Assembly: GCA_964588695.1 (NCBI GenBank)
Contig: CAZPQK010000011.1
Coordinates: 1-64,000 of the forward strand
Direction: 5' to 3'
Origin: CAZPQK01 sp964588695
GTDB lineage: Bacteria; Krumholzibacteriota; Krumholzibacteriia; WVZY01; JAKEHA01
Length of the DNA: 64,000 nt
This document shows, piece after piece, positions 50,301 to 57,836 of this stretch (position 1 is its first letter; each line of letters starts with the position of its first letter). Position numbers and translations under genes: made by a program. Below the pieces are notes generated by a model that saw nothing but the letters and a program-made list of their open reading frames with translations, was not told the origin of the DNA and ran no database searches.

Positions 50301-50323
50301 GAGACCATCATGGCCAACACTAA
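47315..50323 (+). CDS. actB: Alternative complex III iron-sulfur subunit ActB
   Basis: A 1002-residue protein with a Tat signal (MDRRDFLKLL, followed by an Ala-rich run ending in Cys). The first two thirds resemble molybdopterin oxidoreductases (CTECPGACGTTVKV) but, as known for ActB, probably lack the metal cofactor. The C-terminal third is a four-cluster ferredoxin: CSGCSACVAACY, CQHCDEAPCEPVC, CVGTRYCANNCP, and CSFCAHK with CMATCP. A Gly/His-rich insert (about residues 776-807) separates the first and second cluster motifs. It overlaps ActC by 14 bp. Confidence 0.94.
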   Translation: MDRRDFLKLLGVGAGAAAAAGCNLDRKSEKLIPYLVPPEDGTIPGEATYTASTCTECPGACGTTVKVQENLQSEPKEGVWPMRPVKVDGLDGHPLNDGALCMRGQASINRLYHPDRIAQPLMQRGNGFAEPATWAQGYDAIKKAMASSNRQHHFLSGQTSGSFSALVDTFCSSANVNRLPEYELLSHASIREANDVLFGRAVVPTYRVDRADFLLTLGVDLTNTFQDSIAHHRSIANHAGDDHFSWYHLEPHVTLTGLNAPHRFTLKPGSEVYLLWYMLAAVNNRVFDQRFNDIVGRLRRPTRGEVASNTGLSEDRVDEITRGFLAAKHPLVISGEASTRHDRGLQVALATSLLQYAVGSMGDTVDFDRTQDWSRVGNIADMRNLADELKNNRVGVLFVFDTDPVSQLPFGEELKDAMDSAELVVGVGTLMTPTLEACDVVFPLSHALEAWGDRRSTSVVSVIQPTFEPIHDTRSEGDVLMGLMADLGRPLPQTSYQAYVLQRWTDELGANGVDALLRDGYRELATPRRQLTIAGDASSRVAAAMGNKAAPSGSVVVKTTSIRTYDGRSAVLPLLQEIPDPLTTITWEHWVSVSPITAASLGVKDRDMVTLSSNGWSKDLPAKVQPGLADGVFMVQEDVPGIPAAWVGDSGEAGAYVSNVTATKSGGTFALPINAGSTEDLGRGIVPGSEPAHFGHHHVDPKTTPREEYSFNPDPMTRYPDYKWAMAIDMDLCSGCSACVAACYIENNVPVVGPEEHLKGRELSWIRIEPYYDAGSGTAAAAAHGGGNGHGAGSGGGADGEGHHYGTGLANLDKKVDFVHASADDVHAEFLPMMCQHCDEAPCEPVCPVYATYHNTEGLNVQVYNRCVGTRYCANNCPYKLRRFNWFDPDRPYPLAMMTNPEVSVRGKGIMEKCSFCAHKIRKAKEDAKDHGGLVKDGEVVPACMATCPGDAIVFGNLKDPKSKVSQWAKNDRAKRVLEELGTSPSVYYLASKRKGDHHGQH

Positions 50324-51647
50324 CGTCGCTGCGGGAGCTGCTCAGCACCCGGCGGCGGTGCGGCGGATGGAGATCGAACGCGACGTCATGTCCGCGATGC
50401 AAAAGCCGGGGTTGTTGTATTGGGCCCTGGTTGGACTGTTCGCGACTGGCTTTGGTGTGTTTCTGGTCGGCGCATGGGCGTGGCAGATCTACAAAGGCAT
50501 GGGCGTTGATGGTATCAACAACCCGGTTAGCTGGGGTGTGTTTATTACCAACTTTGTGTTCTGGGTTGGTATTGCGCACTCGGGAACGCTGATTTCCGCT
50601 GTACTGTTTCTCTTTCGCGCGAAGTTTCGTAGCAGTTTTAACCGCGCAGCCGAAGCGATGACGGTTATCGCGGTGATGTGCGCGGGAATGTATCCGCTGA
50701 TTCACTTGGGTCGCGTATGGAACTTTTACTGGCTAATGCCTTATCCGCATCAGCGTCTCATTTGGCCAAACTTTCGGTCGCCGTTGGAGTGGGACGTGTT
50801 CGCGGTGAGTACGTACCTCACGGTTTCGGTGGTTTTCTTCTACGTTGGCTTGATTCCCGATTTCGCCATCGTCAAGCGATACACCCGTGGCGCTCGCCGC
50901 TGGATTTATAGCGCACTGTCGCTGGGCTGGTTGGGCACGACCCAGCAGTGGCGCAATTACAATACGATTTATGCGCTGCTGGCTGGCTTTGCCACCCCGC
51001 TAGTGCTTTCGGTTCACTCGGTCGTGTCCTGGGACTTTGCAATGAGTATCGTACCGGGCTGGCATACGACGATTTTTGCGCCGTACTTTGTAGCCGGCGC
51101 TATTTTCTCCGGTTGCGCCATGGTGATTACGCTACTGGTGCCGATGCGCAAGATCCAAAGGCTGGAACGGGTCATCACCGTCACTCACTTTGAGTGCCTG
51201 GCCAAGACGATGTTGTTTACGTCGTTGATTGTGGGTTACGCCTACACCGTCGAGTTCATTTTGGCCTATTACTCGGGTAGCGCATACGAGTTCGGTATCT
51301 TTGCCGACCGTGCCGTCGGCCACTACAAATGGTTTTACTGGGGCATGGTGACCTGTAACGTACTGGTTCCATTGCCGTTGTTTGTCAAGAAACTTCGCCG
51401 CAACCTGACTTTCCTGTTCGTGATGTCGATCTTTGTGAACATCGGCATGTGGTTGGAGCGATTTGTAATTATCACGACGTCGTTGTCGAAAGAGTACGAA
51501 CCCTATGCGTGGGGTAACTACGACGGCAGCTTCGTCGAGCTGAGCATCACCATCGGAACCTTTTCGTTCTTCTTCATGATGTTTCTCCTGTTTGCCAAGT
51601 TCCTTCCGGTAGTTGCCATTACCGAGAAGAAGGAGGAGGTGCACTAG
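50310..51647 (+). CDS. actC: Alternative complex III quinone-binding subunit ActC (NrfD-like)
   Basis: A 445-residue integral membrane protein of the NrfD/PsrC family with about ten TM helices. It has the extended N-terminal loop and the family motif WGVFITNFVFWVGIAHSGTL, and helices around WDVFAVSTYLTVSVVFFYVG and SVHSVVSWDFAMSIVPGWH. NrfD-like subunits bind menaquinol and may pump protons. It overlaps ActB at its start and ActD by one base. The residues beyond 400 show the usual conserved FVIITTSLSKEY segment. Confidence 0.94.
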   Translation: MANTNVAAGAAQHPAAVRRMEIERDVMSAMQKPGLLYWALVGLFATGFGVFLVGAWAWQIYKGMGVDGINNPVSWGVFITNFVFWVGIAHSGTLISAVLFLFRAKFRSSFNRAAEAMTVIAVMCAGMYPLIHLGRVWNFYWLMPYPHQRLIWPNFRSPLEWDVFAVSTYLTVSVVFFYVGLIPDFAIVKRYTRGARRWIYSALSLGWLGTTQQWRNYNTIYALLAGFATPLVLSVHSVVSWDFAMSIVPGWHTTIFAPYFVAGAIFSGCAMVITLLVPMRKIQRLERVITVTHFECLAKTMLFTSLIVGYAYTVEFILAYYSGSAYEFGIFADRAVGHYKWFYWGMVTCNVLVPLPLFVKKLRRNLTFLFVMSIFVNIGMWLERFVIITTSLSKEYEPYAWGNYDGSFVELSITIGTFSFFFMMFLLFAKFLPVVAITEKKEEVH

Positions 51648-52072
51648 TGGAACGCTTCGTTTTTGACAACGAAGGTGACTTTCTCGCGAAGCTTCGTGAG
51701 TTGATAAAGGGCGGGACCAAGAGCAAAGACATTGAAATCATTGCGCCGCACCCCTGTCACCACGCCGAAGAAATACTCGATCAGAAGCCTAGCTACGTGC
51801 GGCTCTTTGCTCTGGTGGGAGCGCTTATCGGTGCTGCTACCGGGTATGCGATCACCTCGGGTACGGTCCTCGACTGGCCGTTGATTACCGGCGGTAAACA
51901 AACGATTTCGATTCCGCCGTTCACGGTCATAGCCTTCGAGCTTATGATTTTGTTCGGTTCGCTTGGTTCGTTTCTCGGATTCATTATTCTGTCCCGGCTT
52001 CCGGCTGTGCGGACGATCATTTCCGATGACGAGTTTACCGATAACTTTGAGATCCACGTAAAGACCAGTTGA
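51647..52072 (+). CDS. actD: Alternative complex III subunit ActD (DUF3341)
   Basis: A 141-residue membrane protein of the DUF3341 family. Two TM helices (ALVGALIGAATGYAITSG and VIAFELMILFGSLGSFLGFI) follow a cytosolic N-terminal domain containing EIIAPHPCHHAEEI, and a short polar tail follows the helices. It is shorter than many ActD proteins (about 170 residues). Its exact role is unknown, but it is a constant component of alternative complex III. It starts at GTG with a one-base overlap with ActC and ends 10 bp before ActF. No actE gene follows, unlike the classical order. Confidence 0.92.
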   Translation: MERFVFDNEGDFLAKLRELIKGGTKSKDIEIIAPHPCHHAEEILDQKPSYVRLFALVGALIGAATGYAITSGTVLDWPLITGGKQTISIPPFTVIAFELMILFGSLGSFLGFIILSRLPAVRTIISDDEFTDNFEIHVKTS

Positions 52073-52082
52073 GGGGGATTCA

Positions 52083-53162
52083 GTGGCTAATCTGAATTGG
52101 ACAAAACTCGCCGTGCTTGCCGCCATCGCTATTGGAGTGATGTTTGCGGTTGAAGCGGCGCTGCAACCCGGCGCTGGTGGTTCGTTGATTATCGCGCTTA
52201 CGTTCTGGACAATGGTGCCGATGGGATGCGTCGCGGTGATGGCCGGGCCGACGATTGTGGAAGCCGAATGGCATCTTCCCATCATGAAGCCGATGCTGTC
52301 GGCGCACGCCATGATTCCGGTAATGGCAGTTGCTTTTCTGTTGATGTTTACCCAATTGGAAATCTATCCGTGGTTGGAAGACCCCGGGGTATGGCTCAAC
52401 AAGAACTCATTTCTGATTCGGCATTTTGCGTTCTTAATGATTTGTTTCTTTTTGGCGCGCAAGTTCGCGACTGAAGCGCTAAAGCGTACCCGTGCTGCAC
52501 GTCGTTGGGCTGTCTTGTACATTTTCGCATTCGCGTTTGAATTGTCGATGGTGGGCTTCGAGTGGATCATGTCGATCGAAAAGCCCTGGTTCAGCACTTT
52601 GTTTGGAGCCTGGTTTTTTGTACAGGCCTTTCAGTGCGGTTTGATAGTCGCGATCTTTGTGTTGTTTGGGATGCGTAAGAACGGCGACACCTGGTGGCAT
52701 CACACGCAAAAGTCGGCCGCGACCATGATGTTTGGATTTACCGTTGTTTGGGCGTACTTCTACTTTTCTCAGCTTATCGTTATCTGGTATGGCAACCTGC
52801 CGTCGGAAGTGGAGTATGTGATTGCTCGGATGGGTTCGCACACGCCGTACTTTTGGTTGTCCCGCGCGATTTTTGCCATGTGCTGGGTCATTCCGTTCTT
52901 TGTGCTGCTAGGGAAGAAGGCCAAGTACACTTCGGCGCTCACTGTAGCGATGGGAACAACCATCATGCTGGGCTTCACCATGCAGTTCTGGCTGATGGTG
53001 TTTCCGGCGGGCGTTCCGGTGAGCCTGCCCGCGCTAGGCATTCATTACGTGGCCATGGCGGTGATCCTGGCTCTGGTGATCCGCAACTGCGAAGCATTCC
53101 TGCCCAACGTGGGGCCGGTGGCCGAGTCCGCTGGCGACCTGTCGGCAGCCGCTCACCACTAG
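52083..53162 (+). CDS. actF: Alternative complex III subunit ActF (NrfD-like membrane protein)
   Basis: A 359-residue second NrfD-family membrane subunit with about nine to ten helices, e.g. HAMIPVMAVAFLLMF, AVLYIFAFAFELSMVGFEWI and FVQAFQCGLIVAIFVLF. ActF is the paralogue of ActC and completes the membrane part of alternative complex III. The start is GTG preceded by GAGGGGG. The gene is followed by a perfect 12-bp terminator hairpin, so the whole SCO-to-ActF block likely forms one 13-kb transcription unit. Confidence 0.92.
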   Translation: MANLNWTKLAVLAAIAIGVMFAVEAALQPGAGGSLIIALTFWTMVPMGCVAVMAGPTIVEAEWHLPIMKPMLSAHAMIPVMAVAFLLMFTQLEIYPWLEDPGVWLNKNSFLIRHFAFLMICFFLARKFATEALKRTRAARRWAVLYIFAFAFELSMVGFEWIMSIEKPWFSTLFGAWFFVQAFQCGLIVAIFVLFGMRKNGDTWWHHTQKSAATMMFGFTVVWAYFYFSQLIVIWYGNLPSEVEYVIARMGSHTPYFWLSRAIFAMCWVIPFFVLLGKKAKYTSALTVAMGTTIMLGFTMQFWLMVFPAGVPVSLPALGIHYVAMAVILALVIRNCEAFLPNVGPVAESAGDLSAAAHH

Positions 53163-53190
53163 CGCTAACACATTGCAAATAGTTCTCTTA

Positions 53191-53226
53191 GCGCGTCATC
53201 GTTACGACGATGGCGCGCGGTCTTTT
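53191..53226 (+). terminator. Terminator of the respiratory operon
   Basis: GCGCGTCATCGT, TACG loop, ACGATGGCGCGC: a 12-bp stem with one T-G pair, followed by GGTCTTTT. Its location between actF and the rplM promoter is just right for separating the two units. Confidence 0.75.
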
Positions 53227-53231
53227 GGGTA

Positions 53232-53260
53232 TTGACGCCCGGGGCTGTAAGTGTTATAAA
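53232..53260 (+). promoter_or_regulatory. Promoter for rplM-rpsI
   Basis: TTGACG (53232-53237), 17-bp spacer, TATAAA (53255-53260). Transcription would start near 53267, leaving an AT-rich leader of about 40 nt before rplM. Confidence 0.7.
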
Positions 53261-53307
53261 ACAAAGACTTTTCGCAGATTTTCTAGGCTTTTTTGGTGGT
53301 TATTTTA

Positions 53308-53742
53308 ATGAAGACTCACACAGTAAAAGGCGCCGATATCAAAGAGACGTGGTACGTCATCGACGCTGCGGACCAACCACTGGGGCGCCTTGCCAGCAAC
53401 ATTGCTAAAGTGTTGCGGGGTAAGCATCGTCCGGAATTCTCGCCGCACCTATCCCTCGGCGACCATGTCGTGGTCATCAATGCCGATCGAGTAAAGCTGT
53501 CTGGCCAGAAGTGGGATCAAAAGGTGTACTACCGGTACACCGGCTATCAAAGTGGACTGAAGGTGTTGCCGGTTCGCGACGAATTTGGCAAAGACCCAGG
53601 TCGTATTTTTCGCAGCGCCGTTTGGGGCATGCTTCCGCATAATCGCCTTGGTCGCCGCTTGTTGAAAAACCTCAAAGTCTATCGCGGTACCGAGCATCCG
53701 CACGCGGCTCAACAGCCGGTTGAATTCCCGACGTTCGTTTAA
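53308..53742 (+). CDS. rplM: 50S ribosomal protein L13
   Basis: An assembly-initiating protein of the large subunit. The 144 residues contain the L13 signatures WYVIDAADQPLGRLAS, AKVLRGKHRPEFSPHLSLGD and GMLPHNRLGRRLLKNLKVY. The ATG 53308 (GGTGG eight bases upstream) was preferred over an in-frame GTG five codons earlier. It is the first gene of the rplM-rpsI operon, which has the usual order and its own promoter and leader. In E. coli L13 represses this operon by binding its leader; whether it does so here is unknown. Confidence 0.97.
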   Translation: MKTHTVKGADIKETWYVIDAADQPLGRLASNIAKVLRGKHRPEFSPHLSLGDHVVVINADRVKLSGQKWDQKVYYRYTGYQSGLKVLPVRDEFGKDPGRIFRSAVWGMLPHNRLGRRLLKNLKVYRGTEHPHAAQQPVEFPTFV

Positions 53743-53824
53743 CCAGCGTCAACATATTGTAGCAGGGAACGCAGGCTTAAGGCGTGCGCTCCGATTATTT
53801 GGAACCCATTAGGAGAGATTGTTC

Positions 53825-54217
53825 ATGTCGCAAGAACCCGTAGGAGCTGTTGGCCGCCGCAAGGAAGCCGTCGCCCGCGTTTACGTTCGTCCGGGAACGG
53901 GGCAGACCACGGTCAACGGTCGGGACCTCGCCGAGTTTCTGGGGCGCGAAACCCTGGTGCTTCAGGTACGTCAGCCGCTAGAAGTCACCGACTCGCTGGG
54001 CAAGTTTGACATCAAAGCCACGGTTCGTGGCGGCGGCGTTGCGGGGCAGGCCGGAGCGCTGCGCCTGGGAATAGCTCGCGCGCTGTGCAAAGTCGACGAA
54101 GAATTCCATCCGACGCTTAAGACCAAAGGCCTCCTAACCCGTGACCCACGGATGAAGGAACGTAAGAAGTATGGTCTCGCGGGACGACGCAAGAAGTTCC
54201 AGTTCTCAAAGCGTTAG
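53825..54217 (+). CDS. rpsI: 30S ribosomal protein S9
   Basis: A 130-residue protein of the small-subunit head; its C-terminal tail contacts P-site tRNA. Visible are GRRKEAVARVYVRPGTG, the GGGVAGQAGALRLGIARAL loop, and the ending KKFQFSKR. The final Lys-Arg is the tRNA-contacting tail. AGGAGAG stands seven bases before ATG 53825. Its GC content and codon use match neighbouring ribosomal genes. An 82-bp spacer separates it from rplM, and a 12-bp hairpin follows at 54226. Confidence 0.97.
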   Translation: MSQEPVGAVGRRKEAVARVYVRPGTGQTTVNGRDLAEFLGRETLVLQVRQPLEVTDSLGKFDIKATVRGGGVAGQAGALRLGIARALCKVDEEFHPTLKTKGLLTRDPRMKERKKYGLAGRRKKFQFSKR

Positions 54218-54225
54218 GACTGTTC

Positions 54226-54253
54226 TTGGGCGACTCCATCTGGGGTCGCCCAA
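54226..54253 (+). other. 12-bp hairpin between rpsI and rpsB
   Basis: TTGGGCGACTCC, loop ATCT, GGGGTCGCCCAA. A strong stem, but followed by AAATACAC instead of Ts, so it is not a standard intrinsic terminator. It may be a stabilising or regulatory leader structure for rpsB. Confidence 0.55.
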
Positions 54254-54341
54254 AATACACACACCGCCAACAACGTCCGCTTTCGGTGCCCGTTCGGGTG
54301 AGAGCGGTTCGGCGGTGGAGGATTAACCAAATGGAGGAAGC

Positions 54342-55124
54342 ATGAGTGAAGTAACCCTCAAAGACCTGCTTGAAGCAGGCGTTCACTTTGGTCACCAGAC
54401 CAAGCGTTGGAATCCCAAAATGAAGCCGTACATCTTCATGGAGAAGAACGGCATTCATATCATTGATCTACAAAAAACCCTAGAAGCAGCGAACAAGGCC
54501 GCTGAAGCCGTTCGCCGCGCAGCCCAAAAAGGCGGCGAAGTATTGTTTCTGGGTACCAAGCCGCAAGCGAAAACCGCTATTCGGGACGAAGCCAGTCGTG
54601 CCGGGCAACCCTACGTTACCGAACGCTGGCTAGGCGGGACGCTCACCAATTTCAATACTGTCCGTCAGAGCATTTCCAAGTTGGACAACATTGAGAAGAT
54701 GGAATCCGATGGGACCATCGAGCAGTTCAACAAGAAGGAAGCGCTGGAGATTCGTAAATCGAAAGAAAAGCTGCTTAAAACGCTCGGCGGAATTCGCAAA
54801 ATGAACAAGCCGCCGGCGATGATCTTTATCGTCGATACCAAAAAAGAAGGTAACGCGGTCAAGGAAGCTCGCAAGCTGAACATTCCCATCATTGGTTTAA
54901 TCGACACCAACGCCGATCCCAATGAAGTCGACTATCCAATTCCTTCCAACGACGACGCGTTGCGGTCGGTTTCGTTGTTTTGTCGGATGATCGCCGACGC
55001 CAGCCTTGCTGGCCGCGCGGCGTTCCTGGAAGGTCAGGAAGCCAGCAAGAAGGCCGAAGCCAAGGCTAAGGCCGAAGCCGAGAAGCGCGAAGAGGGTGGC
55101 GACTCTAAAGCGTCAGCCGCCTAG
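54342..55124 (+). CDS. rpsB: 30S ribosomal protein S2
   Basis: A 260-residue small-subunit protein bound near the mRNA exit. Recognised by LLEAGVHFGHQTKRWNPKM, YIFMEKNGIHIIDLQKTL, RWLGGTLTNF and IVDTKKEGNAVKEARKLNIPI. The C-terminal 30 residues are an Ala/Lys/Glu-rich extension. GGAGG lies upstream. It heads the rpsB-tsf-pyrH-frr series, whose order is conserved in most bacteria; in E. coli S2 represses rpsB-tsf translation. Confidence 0.98.
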   Translation: MSEVTLKDLLEAGVHFGHQTKRWNPKMKPYIFMEKNGIHIIDLQKTLEAANKAAEAVRRAAQKGGEVLFLGTKPQAKTAIRDEASRAGQPYVTERWLGGTLTNFNTVRQSISKLDNIEKMESDGTIEQFNKKEALEIRKSKEKLLKTLGGIRKMNKPPAMIFIVDTKKEGNAVKEARKLNIPIIGLIDTNADPNEVDYPIPSNDDALRSVSLFCRMIADASLAGRAAFLEGQEASKKAEAKAKAEAEKREEGGDSKASAA

Positions 55125-55172
55125 TTTTTCATTATCATCACAACGTAATCATAAGAATACGACGGAGGAATC

Positions 55173-55766
55173 ATGTCTATTTCGGCATCGATGGTAAAGG
55201 AACTCCGCGACCGTACCGGCGCGGGAATGATGGATTGTAAAAAAGCGCTCGCCGAGTCGGGCGCGGACATTGATAAGGCGATCGAATATTTGCGAGTTAA
55301 GGGCCTTTCCAAGGCAGCCAAGAAGTCCGACCGTGCGACTGCGGAAGGGCTGGTCGTTTCGTACCTGCACCCCGGCGGCCGCATCGGCGTGTTGCTGGAA
55401 GTAAACTGCGAGACTGACTTTGTTGCGCGAACCGACGAGTTTCAAGAGTTTGCGCGTAGCCTGGCCATGCAGGTTGCCGCGGCTAACCCGGTGGCTGTGC
55501 GTCGCGACGAGGTTCCCGCCGACCTGGTAGAAACCGAACGCAAAGTATTTCGCGAGCAAGCCCTGGAAGAAGGCAAGCCCGAGAACGTGGTTGATAAAAT
55601 CGTCGAAGGGCGCGTCGAGAAGTTCTTTTCGGAATCGACACTCATGGACCAGGTGTACGTGAAGGACCCGGACAAAAAAGTCGAGGATTTTGTAAATGAA
55701 ACCATCGCAAAGCTGGGTGAGAACATTCGCGTCGCGCGCTTTGCTCGATTCCAACTTGGTGGCTAG
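55173..55766 (+). CDS. tsf: Elongation factor Ts (short form)
   Basis: Nucleotide-exchange factor that recycles EF-Tu. The 197 residues include the N-terminal UBA domain (LRDRTGAGMMDCKKAL) with the TDFV-type EF-Tu contact (NCETDFVART) and a single core subdomain followed by DQVYVKDPDKKVEDFV. It is the compact form, lacking the coiled-coil and C-terminal subdomain of E. coli EF-Ts (283 residues), as in Thermus and several other lineages. GGAGG precedes the ATG. The gene stops 12 bp before the pyrH start. Confidence 0.96.
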   Translation: MSISASMVKELRDRTGAGMMDCKKALAESGADIDKAIEYLRVKGLSKAAKKSDRATAEGLVVSYLHPGGRIGVLLEVNCETDFVARTDEFQEFARSLAMQVAAANPVAVRRDEVPADLVETERKVFREQALEEGKPENVVDKIVEGRVEKFFSESTLMDQVYVKDPDKKVEDFVNETIAKLGENIRVARFARFQLGG

Positions 55767-55778
55767 GTAGGTATCCCA

Positions 55779-56501
55779 CTGAGCTCCAACCGTTTTAGCC
55801 GTATCCTGCTGAAGTTTAGCGGAGAAATTCTCGCGCCCACCGGTGGTGGAGGCGTTGATTTTTCCAAGTTAGGTAACTTCTGTCGCCAGATTAAAGAAGT
55901 ACACGAGGCCGGGGTACAGGTAGCAGTCGTGATCGGCGGCGGAAACATCTTTCGGGGCGCTTCTGCCGACACCGGTATCGACCGGGTCAGCGGAGACTAT
56001 ATGGGGATGCTGGCTACGGTGATCAACGCTCTGGCGTTTCAGAACGTGATGGAAAACCTGGCGGGTGTTCCGACACGGGTTTTGTCGGCGATCAAGATGG
56101 AGCAGCTGGCGGAACCGTACATAAAGCGACGTGCCATACGACACTTGGAAAAAGGGCGGGTCGTTATTTTTGCCGGGGGTACCGGTAACCCGTATTTTAC
56201 GACTGACACCGCGGCAGCGCTTCGCGCCATCGAAGTGGAGGCCGATGTGCTCATCAAGGGTACAAAAGTTGACGGCGTTTACAATGTCGACCCGATGAAG
56301 CACGACGATGCCAAGCGCTACGATCGTCTGAGTTACACCGACGTGCTTACCCAGGGGTTGGCGGTTATGGACGCCACCGCCATTACGTTGTGTCGCGAGA
56401 ACGGACTGCCGATTCTGGTTTTCGATATGACCACCGATGGCAACCTTGCACGCGTTGTTGCTGGAGATTCGGTGGGAACGCTGGTGACACAGGAGGGATA
56501 A
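55779..56501 (+). CDS. pyrH: UMP kinase (CTG start)
   Basis: Converts UMP to UDP; hexameric amino-acid-kinase fold. The conserved N terminus RILLKFSGE and VVIGGGNIFRG are encoded from about 55800, yet the frame offers no ATG, GTG or TTG between the in-frame stop at 55764 and 55929. CTG 55779, preceded by TAGGTAGGT, gives a 240-residue product of normal length; the GTG at 55929 would cut off the phosphate-binding loop. Other motifs are LIKGTKVDGVYNVDP and AVMDATAITLCRENG. Start codon inferred. Confidence 0.85.
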   Translation: MSSNRFSRILLKFSGEILAPTGGGGVDFSKLGNFCRQIKEVHEAGVQVAVVIGGGNIFRGASADTGIDRVSGDYMGMLATVINALAFQNVMENLAGVPTRVLSAIKMEQLAEPYIKRRAIRHLEKGRVVIFAGGTGNPYFTTDTAAALRAIEVEADVLIKGTKVDGVYNVDPMKHDDAKRYDRLSYTDVLTQGLAVMDATAITLCRENGLPILVFDMTTDGNLARVVAGDSVGTLVTQEG

Positions 56502-56502
56502 C

Positions 56503-57060
56503 ATGGCCGACGAGATTCTAAAGCAAACCGAAGAATCGATGACGAAGACCATCAACAACCTCGCTTCGGAGTTGGCGTCGATTCGTACCGGCAAAGCAAG
56601 CCCCGCGCTACTGGACAACATTCGCATCGATTATTTTGGTCAGCAAATGCCGTTAAGCCAGGTCGCAACCGTCGGTGCGCCAGATCCCCGCCTGTTGACC
56701 ATTCAGCCGTGGGACAAGTCGGTGATTCCGCTTATCGAAAAAGCAATCCAGAATTCGGAAATGGGGCTGAATCCACAAAACGACGGTACATTGATTCGCG
56801 TGCCGATACCTCCGCTCACCGAAGAACGCCGCAAGGACTTCGTTAAGTTGGCTAAGAAATCGGCCGAGGACGCCAAAGTTGCGCTGCGAAACATTCGACG
56901 CGACGCCAACGAGCGCCTCAAGAAAGCCCAGAAAGCCGGAGACCTTTCCGAAGACAACATGCACACAGCTCAGGATGGCGTGCAAAAAGTCACCGATAAG
57001 TTTACTACCAAAGTAGACGACATGACATCGGCGAAAGAAAAAGAAATCCTCGAGATCTAG
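56503..57060 (+). CDS. frr: Ribosome recycling factor
   Basis: Splits post-termination ribosomes together with EF-G. The 185-residue protein has the L-shaped three-helix plus beta domain layout: MTKTINNLASELASIRTGKASPALLDNI, VPIPPLTEERRKDFVKLAKK and ALRNIRRDANERLKK. The length is standard. ATG lies one base after the pyrH stop. GGAGGG is its Shine-Dalgarno site, inside the pyrH 3' end. It is followed by uppS at about 20 bp. Confidence 0.97.
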   Translation: MADEILKQTEESMTKTINNLASELASIRTGKASPALLDNIRIDYFGQQMPLSQVATVGAPDPRLLTIQPWDKSVIPLIEKAIQNSEMGLNPQNDGTLIRVPIPPLTEERRKDFVKLAKKSAEDAKVALRNIRRDANERLKKAQKAGDLSEDNMHTAQDGVQKVTDKFTTKVDDMTSAKEKEILEI

Positions 57061-57082
57061 AACTCCCGCGGCGGCAACGGTG

Positions 57083-57835
57083 ATGAGCAAAGATATAGAA
57101 GCCCAAATCGCCGAGCTAAGGGACTCCAATAACCTCCCCAAACACATTGCGATCATTATGGACGGTAACGGGCGGTGGGCCCGACGCCGTCGTTTGCCGC
57201 GCCTTGCTGGTCATCGCGCCGGACGCGAGCCAGTGCGCATGGCGGTTCGCACCTGCGCAAAGATTGGCATCGATTACCTTACCCTGTACACCTTCTCGGT
57301 AGAAAACTGGGCTCGACCCCAGGCGGAAGTCCTGGGGTTGATGGGGTTTCTCGAGGACGTTCTGGAGAAGGAGTACCTGGAACTCAACGAAAACGGGGTG
57401 CGCCTGGAGACGATCGGCCGTATCGAGATGCTTCCCGCGGGTACTCGGCGTGTGCTGGAAGAGACCAAGGCCAGGCTAAGCCAGAACGACCGGCTGGTGC
57501 TGACGCTGGCGCTGAGCTACGGCGGAAGAGCGGAGCTGGTGGATGCAACTCGCCGGATTTCGGCAGATGTGGCGGCCAACAAGCTAACCCCCGATGCCAT
57601 CAACGACGAGCTGATTCAGCGGTATCTTTACGCGCCGGACATGCCCGACCCCGACCTGCTGATTCGTACCAGCGGTGAAATGAGGGTTTCCAATTTTCTG
57701 CTCTGGCAGATAGCCTACTCAGAGATTCATGTCACTGACACCCTGTGGCCTGATTTTAGCGAGGCGGACTTGATGGCGGGCATTCGCGACTATCAGCAAC
57801 GCGACCGCCGGTACGGACTAACCGGGAAGAAGTAG
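57083..57835 (+). CDS. uppS: Isoprenyl transferase (undecaprenyl diphosphate synthase)
   Basis: cis-Prenyltransferase making undecaprenyl diphosphate, the lipid carrier for peptidoglycan and O-antigen. The 250-residue protein has HIAIIMDGNGRWARRR (catalytic Asp), GHRAGREPVRMAVRTCA, YLTLYTFSVENWARP and RTSGEMRVSNFLLWQIAYSE. The start could be GTG 57080 or ATG 57083; I chose the ATG. Its end is one base before the cdsA start, consistent with tight coupling in the rpsB-to-rseP series. Confidence 0.96.
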   Translation: MSKDIEAQIAELRDSNNLPKHIAIIMDGNGRWARRRRLPRLAGHRAGREPVRMAVRTCAKIGIDYLTLYTFSVENWARPQAEVLGLMGFLEDVLEKEYLELNENGVRLETIGRIEMLPAGTRRVLEETKARLSQNDRLVLTLALSYGGRAELVDATRRISADVAANKLTPDAINDELIQRYLYAPDMPDPDLLIRTSGEMRVSNFLLWQIAYSEIHVTDTLWPDFSEADLMAGIRDYQQRDRRYGLTGKK

Positions 57836-57836
57836 T

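Noticed and set aside
47315..50323. ActB region as a formate dehydrogenase or other molybdoenzyme
   Set aside because: Neighbours ActA, C, D and F and the fused ferredoxin layout identify alternative complex III.
54226..54253. Hairpin after rpsI as an intrinsic terminator
   Set aside because: Perfect stem but no T-tract follows; recorded as a structural element instead.
55929..56501. pyrH starting at GTG 55929
   Set aside because: It would remove the conserved RILLKFSGE segment and about 50 residues of an essential fold.
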